A stretch of DNA of 64,000 bases from Knufia peltigerae. Taxonomy: Eukaryota > Ascomycota > Eurotiomycetes > Chaetothyriales > Trichomeriaceae. The notes below the pieces were generated by a model. It was given only the letters and a program-made list of their open reading frames with translations, ran no database searches and was not told the DNA's origin. The stretch lies in assembly GCA_030247855.1 (NCBI GenBank), contig JAPDRN010000146.1:1-64000 (forward strand), written 5' to 3'. The position numbers and the translations under genes are program-made. How positions within the stretch are numbered: position 1 is the first letter of the stretch; the number at the start of each line of letters is the position of its first letter. Positions 53,892 through 64,000 of the stretch are shown here, piece after piece.

Positions 53892-56367
53892 TCATTGTCC
53901 CATAGTCGCAAGATCACCGTCGACCGTGCCGTCAAGACTCCAAAGAAAATCCAGTTCCCCTTCATCCAGTAGCGCGTATCCTTGAGAGTCGCCCATGTCG
54001 AGCGATGCAAAGGCGGGATTATAGGGCAGACTCAACCAGTCGTCGACGTTGTAATCAAGATTGTCAGGGGCTGTCGCTGCCGCCGAATGCCTCCCTCCAG
54101 ACACAACATCGTTGGCCTGGGACCGCGTGACCAAGTAGGGGGGATAGGAGGATGCGACGAAACTCTTCTCTAGCTGGCTCAGGTGCATGTCGAGAAGAGT
54201 GGCGTATCGTCCGCTGAACTGCAGCTCATCGACCGTGCTCCCTTGAAGACACGAGATGGCTCTTCGAAGTACGGAGAGCGATTCTTGCAGTTTCGACCCC
54301 GTCACGCCAATCCCGAGACCTTTCAGCAGGAAAACGGAGGCTGAGATCGCTCTGAGTGTGACGCGGGCCGGGGCAAACATGAGAATACCCTGGTCCGAAA
54401 GCTCGGAAATGAGATTCAATATTGCCATGGCACAATTGACCACCTCCTCCAAGAGCGAGTAGTCAGCCTCGTCGGCAATCCCGTGTGCAAAATACGTCTG
54501 GCACGGGCTAGACTGTTGCTGTTGCGTCGACGCGCGATCGATAATGGCTTGGATGACGAGAGAGTGGCAAGAAAGCCGGGCGCTATAGTACTCGATCAAC
54601 AAGACTTTCCGGGAGCAGTCGGCGAGCACTAAATCGCCCGTTAGCATCGAGATCCGACAAAATTGAGCTGCCTCAAGAACCAACCACAGTGCGGATTGTC
54701 CAAATGCTCTTCCCTCCATGCCGAGAGCATTGGATCGAAATAGTCAACCAGGTCGAGGTACCGGGCTCGGTGGAGGAGCTGTGCCCTCTCCACGTTGGAA
54801 GGGAACAAGGCCTCCATCATGGCCTTTGTCAGCCTGGTCAATGCAATCCAAGCGGCGATGCACGTCTGGAGCTCGTCGTATCCACCGACTGCGCTTGCGG
54901 GCAGCTTGTGAGGAACTCGGCGGCTCAATCCTGGTGGTACCAGCGACTGGCAGCCGAGTTGCAACGAGGCTTGTTCTGAATACAGATACAGCAAGCTCGG
55001 CAGATGTTGCGTCGGGGTTGTCTGTCTTGCTCGGGGAAGTAACCGGCTTCGTTGTTGTTGTTGCTGCTGTTGTTCGGTTCCAGGTTTGCTATCCCCGAGA
55101 ATGCCCAGCTCGCTCGCCAGGGACATGGCGCAGTTGGTCAACATCCACGACATGCGGACGGATTTTCTGGTGGGTATTATGACATCTCGCAGCCACCTTC
55201 CTCGCGCTTCACCTGGAGTGCTGTCGGGAACAGGGTTTTGCTCGTGAGACCAATGCATCAAGAGATCGGAGTCCCAGCCGTCAATCGGTGGCGGAAATGA
55301 CATGGATCGAGGGTGCCACTCGGTCAATAACAACAAAGCCTCGACAGTCCCCACAGTGCGCAGCTTTGCAGCAGAGAGTTTCTCCTGCCCGAGCAAAACA
55401 CGTTGTATCAGATGCTGACAATGGGTCCAAAGACGCTCATGGATATAGTAACTTCTCATCATGCCGCCCTCCCCAGGGAGGGCGTGGTAACGGGACGAGA
55501 TCAGAAGGATTGTGGAACATAGTAAGGGCTCGGATGAGAGCAATTGATAATGATTTTCGTGTTTCGAGTAGTAGTCGGTCACGATTGGGGCCAGCTTTTG
55601 AATGTTGGAGTAAAACCTGCCAGATGTCGAATGTCGTCGTTAGTCCTGAGAAACGCGGAGGCACAGGTGACAGGGGAGAGATGGGGAAAGCTTTACATGT
55701 CGACCAAGAACAAAGCCTCGTTGGGAGAAAACCACCCCTGCTTGACAAATCGACAAACGTTCCACAATTCATGGACAGGCCATTTCTCCATGGCCTCGAT
55801 CACTGGCACACGTCCAGGTGGGAACGTGGTGCTTTCTGTTGCCGGTGCCGGTCCTGTAGCCACATGACTTGATGAAGGGGTATGACCGTCACCGACAGGC
55901 TCAAACAATGCTGCAAGCGCGTCGTTCCCAGTTGAGATGACGGTTCTCATCATCGAACTGGAAAATCCGCTCAAGCCAGCGTGGTCACCAGAGAAGATAG
56001 GAGAAGTCGGTAACTCTGATTCACTCTGGACGTAGTTGGTCGATGGCTGGCAGTGAGAACGCACAGGGGGCACGGCAGAGGTATCTGGAGCAACCATGGT
56101 CGTTGAAGCCTCCGGCGGTTCAAACCTCGCTGGCACAGTAGTAGCTGTGGCCTTGCGGGAGTCTGCTCTCTCGATTGGAAACACGCAGTCTCTCATCTCG
56201 CGCTTACATCTTTTGCATGGCGCACCAGGATTCCACTGCGGGTCTTTCTCGCAACGGCCTTTGCGCTTGCGACAAGAATAGCATGCTTTGTAGGCACGCT
56301 GGTAGCCGTGAGCCCTCTGAGTTGGGTTGGCGGCACTGTTGGTCATGGTCACGGAGGGTCGGTTCAT
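53892..56367 (-). CDS. Zn2Cys6 transcription factor
   Basis: Exons 56367-55697, 55616-54685, 54628-53892; 779 aa. The Gal4-type binuclear zinc cluster has Cys29, 32, 39, 51, 54 and 61 (ACYSCRKRKGRC ... CKRCKREMRDC). The middle homology region begins in exon 2 (LVDM|FYSNIQKLAPIVTDYY). Intron 2's branch GCTAAC and acceptor TTTAG are clear; the donor is either GTTGGT or GTGGTT, shifting one or two residues. A polyglutamine run (EQQQQQQQ) sits in exon 2. The C-terminal acidic tail (DNLDYNVDDW, DEGELDFLWSLDG) may activate transcription. It is convergent with the hydrolase and divergent from the RraA-like gene, so it is the likely pathway regulator of this neighbourhood; overall shape recalls Aro80-like regulators, not proven. 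Confidence 0.9.
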
Positions 56368-57147
56368 TCGCCCAGGCGATTAGAGAGGGGGGGGGAGGGA
56401 GGTAGACAGAGAGAGACAAAGAGAGACAGAGAAACAAGGCGTGGACGAGAAGTCGAGAAGAAGGAAGGTCGAGCTGACCCGAGTATGGATTCTGGAGTAA
56501 TTAGGGCAAGGTTTGCGGGGTACAACACCTACTATACAGATAGGTCATGCTGGGGTGGGCACTCGCCACTCAGGGCCAAGGGACGGGACACTGGATGAAC
56601 GGCGAACTTCTACCCCAGTAAGCTAAGTAGCACTGGTACTGTAGGTGCGATCATGACTGTGTGTGTGTCTCTTGCTTCCAAGGCGAGGCGTTCAACTGGG
56701 TGCACCGAGTAGAAGCAGTGAAGGGCGCGCGCACTGCTTGCCATATAGTGCGAGTGCACGCCATGGCTCGCCTTGGGTCCACGTTTTGGACGTCTATAGC
56801 AGCCAGCAACATCTCCCATACCCTCATCCCCGAGGACAGCACATTTGGCCGTGGCGAGGGATTGGCGCAGGCGGAAAACTCCGGGTATCGACGGACCGCT
56901 TTCCACGCCCCTCATATCAGCGGAACTGCTTAGCCTTGTGAGCCCCAAGGACGTCTAAGGACCTCGTCGTACACCTGCAGCCGTCTAACTTACTGACTCA
57001 ATTAAGTCGACTGTAAGGACATCGTCCGACACCAGTTTTGATCCGCCCAGAAAACGTCCTTTTCCATCCTGTCTACCTAGGTGATAGTAGCTACTTCTGC
57101 GTCTTTTCAGCATCTTCTTTGGTCGCACGGTACGGTATATCTTCCTA
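56368..57147. promoter_or_regulatory. Divergent promoter region, Zn2Cys6 regulator / RraA-like gene
   Basis: About 780 bp. Holds a purine microsatellite (about 56376-56432) just upstream of the regulator and an imperfect 21-bp direct repeat, AAGGACCTCGTCGTACACC at 56957 and AAGGACATCGTCCGACACC at 57015, directly upstream of the RraA-like gene and a candidate regulator site. Confidence 0.4.
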
Positions 57148-58179
57148 ATGATGGACCCGGACCATTTGCAGATCTTGCAGCGCTATTCAAGGTGAGAGGT
57201 CTACATTAAACCATCCAGCTCGGGCTCCTCTCGATCTGGAGTACCTTCACTGCACATTGCTCTTCGCTGATAAATTATCGTTGGCATTACAGCTGTGATG
57301 TCGCCGATGCTCTCCTTGACCTTGGCGTACCTGAAGGCGGATTTCTCCCAGGCCTTGTCATGTGGTCGCCACGACAGCAGGACGGCCACACCCGCATCGC
57401 AGGGCCTGTATGGACGGTGGAATACGTCCGTGTGGGAAAGGAGAAGCAGGCAGCCACGGACCAACAACCATTGACCCCGGCCGGGCATTATGTACGCCAC
57501 ACCTTGACACCGCTGGCCATGCTGATGAATGACTAGGTGGACTCGGCCCCATCCGGATCAATCATCTTCGTCTCGTGCCCGGAAGACACGCTGAGTGCTT
57601 GCTGGGGCGGTTTGGTGACCAAGCGCGCCAAAAGATTGGGCGTCATCGGCACTGTCGTTGATGGTCGAATGCGAGACCTGGACGAAGCTCGACATTTGGA
57701 TTACCCGGTAGCGCAATGCCCCTCAACTCACTCCCAAGTGACCGAGTGCTCTCTGTTGGCTAATCATGGCGGCCAATGACTGCCAAACAGGTCTTCGCTC
57801 GCCAGGTCGCTGTTGCTCGTCCAACGGACGATCTAAAAGTGCACAAGGTCAGTATGCCGACAACCACGATCCATGTCCCGTCTTCATATCCGGACACCAA
57901 GAATGGCCGATGGACAGTTGTCCGCCCTCGACTGACAAGCCACAATAGGTCAATCAACCAGTCATTTTCCACGATGGACACGGGGCCCGCACCATTCAGC
58001 CAGGAGACGTAATTGTGGCCGATCTGAATGGGACGGTATTGCTGCCAGCTCAGCTTCTAAAGGCAACCATCCAGCGATTGAAGAAGCTGTCGGATGTCGA
58101 AGAAGTGAAGATGCGGCTCCTTGATCAGGGAATATCGCTTACCGAGGCGTCAGCCAACGCCTCTACCCAGGTGGCTTGA
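57148..58179 (+). CDS. RraA-like protein (4-hydroxy-4-methyl-2-oxoglutarate aldolase / oxaloacetate decarboxylase fold)
   Basis: Five short exons: 57148-57191, 57293-57491, 57537-57707, 57791-57847, 57949-58179; 233 aa. Every junction restores family sequence: RYS|SCDVADAL, GHY|VDSAPSGS, LDYP|VFARQVAV, VHK|VNQPVIFHDG. The family signature is complete: ACWGGLVTKRAKRLGVIGTV, DGRMRD with the Arg and Asp that bind substrate and metal, and QPGDVIVADLNGTVLLP. Fungal homologues (yeast YER010C) form trimers and have aldolase or decarboxylase activity rather than RNase E inhibition. Met at 57148 and 57151 are both possible. It fits a catabolic pathway ending in pyruvate or a 2-oxo acid. Confidence 0.92.
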
Positions 58180-59222
58180 AACCCCTCTCGTCGAGCAGGA
58201 CGAGCCCTATCATTTTCAATTCGCTTCCATTTCATACTCTTCTGAAAGTCGCTCCCGGAGGGCCTGGTATGACAACATCAGGCCGATTTGAGCCAGTGTG
58301 TTTTGACTTGCTGTCTCGAGTGGCCTGCCGAGAATTTCACGCTTGAAGGACAGTCTCTGCTCGCAAAAGTCGAATTCTGCGATGGGGGGTTATTCTACTC
58401 GGGACAGCGAATCGAACGAGATCATGAGAGGGGAAATAATCAGATGCTGTATCGAGGATGATGGAGATATCGACAGAAGGAAACCAGCGCGTGTAGGTAC
58501 CTTGGGTGCCTAATTAGGTAGTAGTGATACTGATACTGGGCGAAGAAAAACGCCACTTCGCCCAGAGCGCTGCAACAGAGTTCGGTTTAAGCCTTTCTTA
58601 ACACATCGAGACATGACTACCTATTTACCGTAGCTACGAGCAGCATTGGTAGTTGTTGATGGATGACTCGCTAAATCGTGGTTTTTACTACATCTTGAAG
58701 TTGGTCGCCACCAATACCTAGCCGGAGACGTACTATTATACAGATTGCTGAAGAACCACGAACTCTTCACTAGCAGACTCTTGAGCACATATCTGTATTG
58801 TAAATGAAGGCGTAGACAGCATATTGTGTTTTACAAATTTATCGCAGTTGAGGATCCGGCTGGGTTTGTTTGCCACATCTAGGCCACGCGTAGAGAGGTT
58901 GGAGACGGAGAGCTGATCAGTGGTATTCCCATTGATGTGATGAACCCTCTTGAGGGTGTACTCGTCAAGAAGGCTAACGTGGGTACCAAATTGTCGTTAC
59001 ATGGGTCTATGTATACCTCAGATCTATGATAGCCCTTTGTTGAGCACGTTTTATAGGACGACAAGACTACTATTGAAACGATAGATACCCGCACAGCATC
59101 GACACTGGAGCACAAACCCTCACCCGCCGGAGATGTCAACGGTGAAAGCTCTATTGCCTTTTTTTTCGGCGCACCAGGTGACACACCTGGAGGCTGGCTC
59201 AGACCGGATAGTCGACCTTCAT
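58180..59222. other. Convergent intergenic region
   Basis: About 1 kb, 3' flanks. Contains GGGTGCCTAATTAGGTAG at 58504-58521, related to the TGCCTAA words at 3.9 kb. No supportable gene. Confidence 0.5.
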
Positions 59223-60968
59223 CTAAAGTTTAGGAGTTGAGCGCCATCTCACATAAGGATGATTGGTGTTTGCTGGCACCAAATGATCGACATCGGAGGT
59301 GTTGACAAGGCCAGGATGGACTTCTGAGAGATCCTTGACCCCGATAAGCTTCATTGCGCTTTCCAGCTCACTTTGGATAACTAGTCAGACATTGTGATAT
59401 TAGCAGGGAGAATACCTGAAACGGGCGTCATGCCTCTTTGCACGCGACTCACTTTCCACAAGATGTTCCACCCCTTGCGTGCCATAGTTGAGGGCGTAGA
59501 GAAAGGTCCGGCCGATTCCAACCGCTTTCGCTCCGAGGCAGAGCGCCTTGAGAACGTCGGCGCCCCGTCGGAACCCGCCGTCAACAAAAACCTCCATTTT
59601 GTCGAAGATTTCCGGGCAACATCGGTGCATTTCCAATAGCAAGAGGATTGCAGGAGGGGAGTAGTCGAGGTTCCGGCCACCGTGATTGCTCAACAAAATG
59701 CCGTCGACGTTGTGGGCCATTGCCAGTCTTGCATCTTCGGCAGACCCTATGCCCTTGAGGACGATGGGCAAGTCGGTGTGTTGCCTGATCCAGGCGATGT
59801 CGTCCCACGTCGTGCTCTGATCGATGTAGTTGCCGGTTGATCGTGTCAGACCTCCGCCCTTCTTGTCAGCTTTGACTTGCTCGCCTGTTACAGGACTGAC
59901 AATGATCTCGTCAACCACTAGTCGCTCGTCAGACTCCCGTTTCCCTCTCCCTGCCGCGTCCACCGTGACAAATATAGCCCTCATCCCCATCGACCTGGCC
60001 TTGGACAGGAGCTCGACGGATTTCTGTCGTTGTTTGTTCACGTATAGCTGCAGGAAGAACGGATACCCAGGCGCCTGCGAAGCAATCTCTTGGATTGGAT
60101 AGCTAGCGCTCGTGGAGATCTACATTTTCAATTAGCCAGGGGAGCGGTTCATCTTCGCCTTGACGAACTCAAGTGCATCTTGAGGGACACATCGACTCAC
60201 GATCTCGAGAATTCCGGTTGACTTTGCCGCCCGGGCAAGGCCGTTCTCGGCTTCCGGGGAGATCAATTTTGCCAAACCGGTAGGACAGATGAACAGTGGG
60301 AGCGCCATGGGAATGCCCAGCATGCTTCCTGACGTGTCTATCGATTCAACATTCCTCATCACCCTAGGTCTGAACCAGATTCGTTTGAGCATGGCCTCGT
60401 TTGCGTGTCTCGTCCAACAGTCCGTGTCGGCAGTTGAGTAGAAGGTGTAAGCTTTCTTAGAGGCAAATACAGCTGCTGAGGCGTCAAAGTCGTAGCTTTC
60501 CACGTTTGTTAGCTGTGAGCTTTCGGGCAACGGAGCAAATGGGACTCAAGTATACCTGTTCAAAATGGAGTGCAGGGGAGGCTTCTCTTCCGCGGTGGAC
60601 TCTGATACGGACTTGCGCTGGCCCTGCTGTTGTTGTTGACTGTTCCACTCCTTCGGGATTGAAGACCTTTCTAGTGCTCCTATGAAACAGTCCACGGGGA
60701 GGTTTTCCCTGAGCACAGTGGAGGCATGCACTTCGGAAAACGCTTCGGTCGCGTCATTTGCCGCATACTTGTATATCACTGCGGCATTCATCAGCATCTG
60801 TCCCAAAATTGAATGGCAACGGCAGCCAAACGTACAATATGAACCGCCAGGGTGCGCAGGAGCAAACTTGGAAACATCCCACACTTCCCCTCCGATCACA
60901 AGCCAACAGTCCTCCGGTGTGTTGTGGGCAGATAACTCATCAAACGACACGACTTTCGTTTCCGCCAT
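59223..60968 (-). CDS. Flavocytochrome b2-like 2-hydroxyacid dehydrogenase (cytochrome b5 + FMN domain)
   Basis: Oxidises L-lactate or a related 2-hydroxyacid and passes electrons through heme. Exons 60968-60836, 60778-60556, 60495-60201, 60119-59453, 59380-59223; 491 aa. The cytochrome b5 domain (4-85) has heme ligands His39 (AHPGG) and His62 (SEVH). A linker includes a short polyGln (SQQQQQGQ). The FMN TIM barrel follows from YDFDASAAVFASKKAY through RIWFRPRV, LEI|ISTSASYPIQEI and the catalytic LSNHGGRNLDYSPP to VEI|IQSELESAMKLIG. The start MAETKVVSF is usual for fungal homologues; an in-frame Met at 61025 adds 19 residues that are not a convincing mitochondrial presequence, so it may be cytosolic, unlike yeast Cyb2. 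Confidence 0.94.
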
Positions 60969-61590
60969 CTTGATCATCGTACGCAGCTTATAACAAAGGT
61001 CGAATTGGAGAAGCTCTTTGATCATGTAGCCAAGTAGGTGTTACCTAAAAGTACTGAAGACCAGGGTTGAAGTCGGCCTCGACTATACCAGCCAAGAGTC
61101 TGAGGTAATGTAAGTCTGAAAAGCAGGGCCATAGCGTGACACCTAAGACATCCGCCCGGTGCCGATGGAGAAGGGGTTCCAAGGCTGCCTTACTTTGCCG
61201 CTGGTGAGGACCATGTCTGTGTCTCTGTCATGGAAGTAGATGTATCCCGGCAGGGTAAGGATTTGCCGAGATGTCGGCCGGCGAAACTAACTTGGGGTCG
61301 GGCCTGAACAATCTCCGTGGCTTTCCGCCAGTCTGGCGACGTCTTCTCCCTAGAAATGCAGTGACCTTGATACAAGGACAGATTAAGGACGGATGATACC
61401 ATGATCATTTCCTTGAAAACCACTGGTCGAACGGACAGGTGACTTTGATGCTTGAATAGGCAGAAGGTACTGTGCTAGTCTCTCATGGCTAGAGAAGAGA
61501 AGCATAACATGTTGCCGGCCGTGTACCTTAACATGGACACTCGTCAATTTTACGGGACCTGCTATGGCAAGCATATATGTAGAAAATAGG
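60969..61590. other. Intergenic between two minus-strand genes
   Basis: Promoter of the flavocytochrome-like gene and 3' flank of the ABM gene. The direct word GGCTGCCTTACT lies near 61180. No supportable ORF. Confidence 0.5.
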
Positions 61591-62074
61591 CTAGAAACTG
61601 TTTCCTGCTTCGCGAAGGCCCTTCATCAAAACCCTATCGAGGTCAAAACCCGCTATGGTTGTAGTCTTTGCCACGGAAGGGGGTCGCGCCACCAGCGCTT
61701 CCTTTTCCACAATGGCAAGCATTTGCTCGAAGTGAGGTTCAGAGAGGTGGCTCTTGGTGGCCTCTTCGGAGCTGTATCTACACGTCGGTCCGTGGCGAGG
61801 TTAGATACCCTGATTCCATTGCAGTATGGATCGAATTGGACTTGCGTTTCGAACAGCCAGAATTCTGGACTGCTTGTCTGGATTTGCTCTGTAAGCAGGA
61901 AGCGGACAGTGTAGTCCTCTTTCTCGTGAACTTGGCTGCATTGCTCGATCAGAAGCTCTCGCAACTGAGAAAGAATCAGCCTAAACATGCGACTATCGAC
62001 AGTCCACCTCAACTTGCCCTCTCAGCCTTTCCTTCCGCCGGGTAGAAGATGGCGAATATGTGGACTTGCGACAT
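61591..62074 (-). CDS. Antibiotic biosynthesis monooxygenase (ABM) domain protein with two GC-AG introns
   Basis: Exons 62074-62018, 61964-61846, 61777-61591 give 120 aa: MSQVHIFAIFYPAEGKAER, then LRELLIEQCSQVHEKEDYTV, then SPEFWLFET joined to YSSEEATKSHLSEPHFEQML. This is a complete ABM-type dimeric ferredoxin-like fold (family hallmarks FWxFExY and A-x-x-x-H-x-x-x-PHF). Both introns (53 and 68 bp) begin with GCAAGT and end in CAG or TAG, so no ordinary ORF spans the gene. Intron 2 has a TCTAACC branch site. ABM proteins act as small oxygenases or isomerases/heme-degrading enzymes; here the context is a catabolic cluster. It lies between the flavocytochrome b2-like and aldehyde dehydrogenase genes on the same strand. 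Confidence 0.8.
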
Positions 62075-62429
62075 GTTGGCCTTCAACAAAAGGCTCAAGG
62101 AAGTGTTTGTGACAGGTATTCGACTAGTATATGGTACCCAGTTGTCTACCATGGAGACGGAGAACATGTATTTCCCTAGGACAGCGCGCTGTATTATGGG
62201 CTTTTACTCTGATAAGTGGAGTTGTCAACGTCGTCGCCCAATAATTTTCGCTCTCCTGAGCTACCCGACCCTGGCCTCCCGTCGCTCGCCGGTCAATGGA
62301 GGCCTTCTGGAGCTTTGTCTCCGGCGACATGATAATCTAGCCCGACTTCAACAATCATCCCTCGACTACACCGACTAGTTTGTCTCGTACAACCTCCCGC
62401 CGCGTACTTCAACGTCTGCCGGTCTTGGA
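62075..62429. other. Intergenic between ABM and aldehyde dehydrogenase genes
   Basis: Promoter of the ABM gene and terminator region of the dehydrogenase gene. No ORF of interest. Confidence 0.5.
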
Positions 62430-64000
62430 TCAGAAAAGCGCACCACCCACACGAATGCGCACCGACTTGACATGCGTGTAGTTCGACAGCGCATATTTGC
62501 CCAGCTCGCGACCAATGCCAGATTCCTTGCAGCCGCCAAAAGGGACCTGAGCGGTGAGCATGTTGTAGTTGTTGACCCAGACGGTGCCCGCTGACAATGC
62601 GTTGGACACCCGGATAGCGGTGTTCAGATCCCTGGTGTGGACCGCCGCAGCCAGACCATAGACACTGTCGTTGCTGAGACGAACGACTTCTTCTTCTGTT
62701 TCGAACTTACAGATCACACACACTGGACCAAAGATTTCTTCTCGCATGATAGTCATCTCTGGTTTAACGTTTGAGAAAACCGTAGGCTGAATATAGAAGC
62801 CCTCGGTGCCCTGTCGCTGGCCTCCGATCTCTAATGTCGCACCCTCTTCATTCCCTGACCTAATATACCCCATAATTCGATCATACTGTAGTCGACTGAC
62901 TTGTGGGCCTTGGAAAGTATTGTCTGCAAATGGGTCGCCAACGATATTTCTGCCAACTCTTGCCTTAAAAGCCTCGACAAACTGGTCATAAACGCCAGAC
63001 TGAACGTAGATCCGCGAGCCAGCGCAACAGCACTGCCCCTGATTGAAGAAGATGCCAAAGTTCACCCAGGAGATGGCAAGGTCGATGGTAGCATCATTGA
63101 ACACGATGTTAGGAGACTTGCCGCCTAACTCTAGAGTTACCTTTTTCAAATTTGAATCGGCGGCGGCCCTCATGATCTTCCGCCCAATCAAGGTCGATCC
63201 GGTGAACGCGATCTAGAGAGTATGAATCAGATAGGCAGAAGATGAGAAATATGATCGACATCCTGGACGATGCCTTACCTTATCAACATCCATGTGTGCC
63301 GCAAGAGCTGCTCCTGCAACACCACCGACACCCGACACGATATTGACGACACCCGCGGGGATCCCTGCCTTATGGCAAAGATTCGCAGCATATAGACCAG
63401 ACAGAGGTGTTTGTTCAGCGGTTTTAAGGACAACCGTATTCCCCGTTGCTAGAGCCGGCCCAATCTTCCACGACCACATAAGAAGAGGGAAATTCCACGG
63501 GATAATTTGTCCGCATACCCCTATCGGTTCGTGTCTCGTATAGTTCAGGGTTTCAGGGTCAGTGTCAATGACTTTACCGTGAAGCTTATCTGCCCAGCCT
63601 CCATAGTATCTCAAGACGTCCGCAGCTGCCTGGACGTCGCCTCTGGAAAGGGAGATGGCTTTCCCATTATCCAGTGACTCAATGGCGGAAAGGGTTTCCA
63701 GGTCCTCTTCGAAGAGATCGGCAAGCTTCGTCAGCAATCGTCCCCGTTGCGAAGGCGCTGTTTGAGCCCAGATCCCATTGAGTGCCTTTCGAGCGGCTTT
63801 GACGGCGATGTCGATATCTGTGTTTTGAGATCGATCAGCGGCATATAGCTTTGATGTAGCGCCAAAGATTGGATCGGGGGCAGGCAACCTTCTACTCCCG
63901 CCTCACAGACAGAGGCAATGATACATTCATTGGCTGGATTGATTGTCTCAAATGTCTTCTGCTCGACGCCGGCTGCCCATTTGCCGTCAATGTACAATCC
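62430..64000 (-). CDS. Aldehyde dehydrogenase (5' end beyond the window)
   Basis: NAD(P)+-dependent oxidation of an aldehyde to an acid. Visible exons 64000-63911 (partial), 63848-63279, 63212-62430; 480 residues seen of about 495-500. N-terminal GLYIDGKWAAGVEQKTFETI; intron junctions IIAS|LYAADRSQ and MDVDK|IAFTGSTLIGRKIM restore the family. Key sites are IIPWNFPLLMWSWKIGPALA (cofactor), LELGGKSPNIVF with the general-base Glu, and FFNQGQCCCAGSRIYV with the catalytic Cys among three. GPVCVICKFETEEEVV and ESGIGRELG complete it. The first donor is GTCTGT. It is closest in style to fungal cytosolic ALDH1-type enzymes (acetaldehyde or aromatic aldehydes); the substrate is not deducible. Confidence 0.95.

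Noticed and set aside
1..64000. tRNA or rRNA genes
   Set aside because: Looked for paired A and B boxes (such as GGTTCGAATCC) and rRNA-like stretches by eye; found only isolated GGTTCGA words without a cloverleaf.

Overview
This is a filamentous ascomycete (Pezizomycotina) chromosome segment. Short introns of about 45-100 bp with GTNNGT donors and CTAAC/CTGAC branch sites, fungal-only families (HET domain, Zn2Cys6 regulator, Cyk3, septin, flavocytochrome b2-like enzymes) and roughly one gene per 2-3 kb all point this way. The septin, GTP cyclohydrolase and scattered TACGGAGTAC palindromes would suit Eurotiomycetes, perhaps Chaetothyriales, but that is a guess. No tRNA, rRNA, CRISPR array or intact transposon was seen.

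Layout. 0-26 kb is mostly housekeeping: GTP cyclohydrolase I, an Asp/Glu racemase/maleate isomerase-family enzyme, a DJ-1/PfpI protein, a SWIRM-like protein, a divergent pair made of glutamine-dependent NAD+ synthetase (7 exons) and NADH pyrophosphatase, a METTL25-type methyltransferase, a divergent pair of PWP2 (ribosome biogenesis) and a Cdc12-type septin, a gamma-glutamylcyclotransferase-fold protein, an FMN alpha-hydroxy-acid oxidase and a WW-domain protein. 27-35 kb is gene-poor: an F-box pseudogene with in-frame stops, about 3 kb with no gene, and one ACS-family MFS transporter with a long upstream region. 35-39 kb is the cytokinesis protein Cyk3.

40.5-48.7 kb is the accessory core and the most interesting part. 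A seven-exon gene (about 2205 aa predicted) joins a sacsin/NO VEIN-type GHKL ATPase module, a DUF3883 module and a complete HET (heterokaryon incompatibility) domain in one reading frame. Directly behind it lie a frameshifted relic of a NACHT-ankyrin (NLR-like) gene and an AT-rich, RIP-like island. This looks like an allorecognition/immune-type locus.

48.7-64 kb reads as a catabolic neighbourhood: sugar-type MFS transporter, cupin protein, secreted epoxide-hydrolase-like alpha/beta hydrolase, Zn2Cys6 regulator, RraA-like aldolase/decarboxylase, flavocytochrome b2-like 2-hydroxyacid dehydrogenase, a small antibiotic-biosynthesis-monooxygenase (ABM) protein with two GC-AG introns, and an aldehyde dehydrogenase cut by the window end. 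Together they could import a substrate and oxidise hydroxy-acid/aldehyde intermediates under the local regulator; the substrate is not deducible here.

Exon boundaries were inferred by eye from splice signals plus continuity of conserved protein motifs; no transcript data or search was available.
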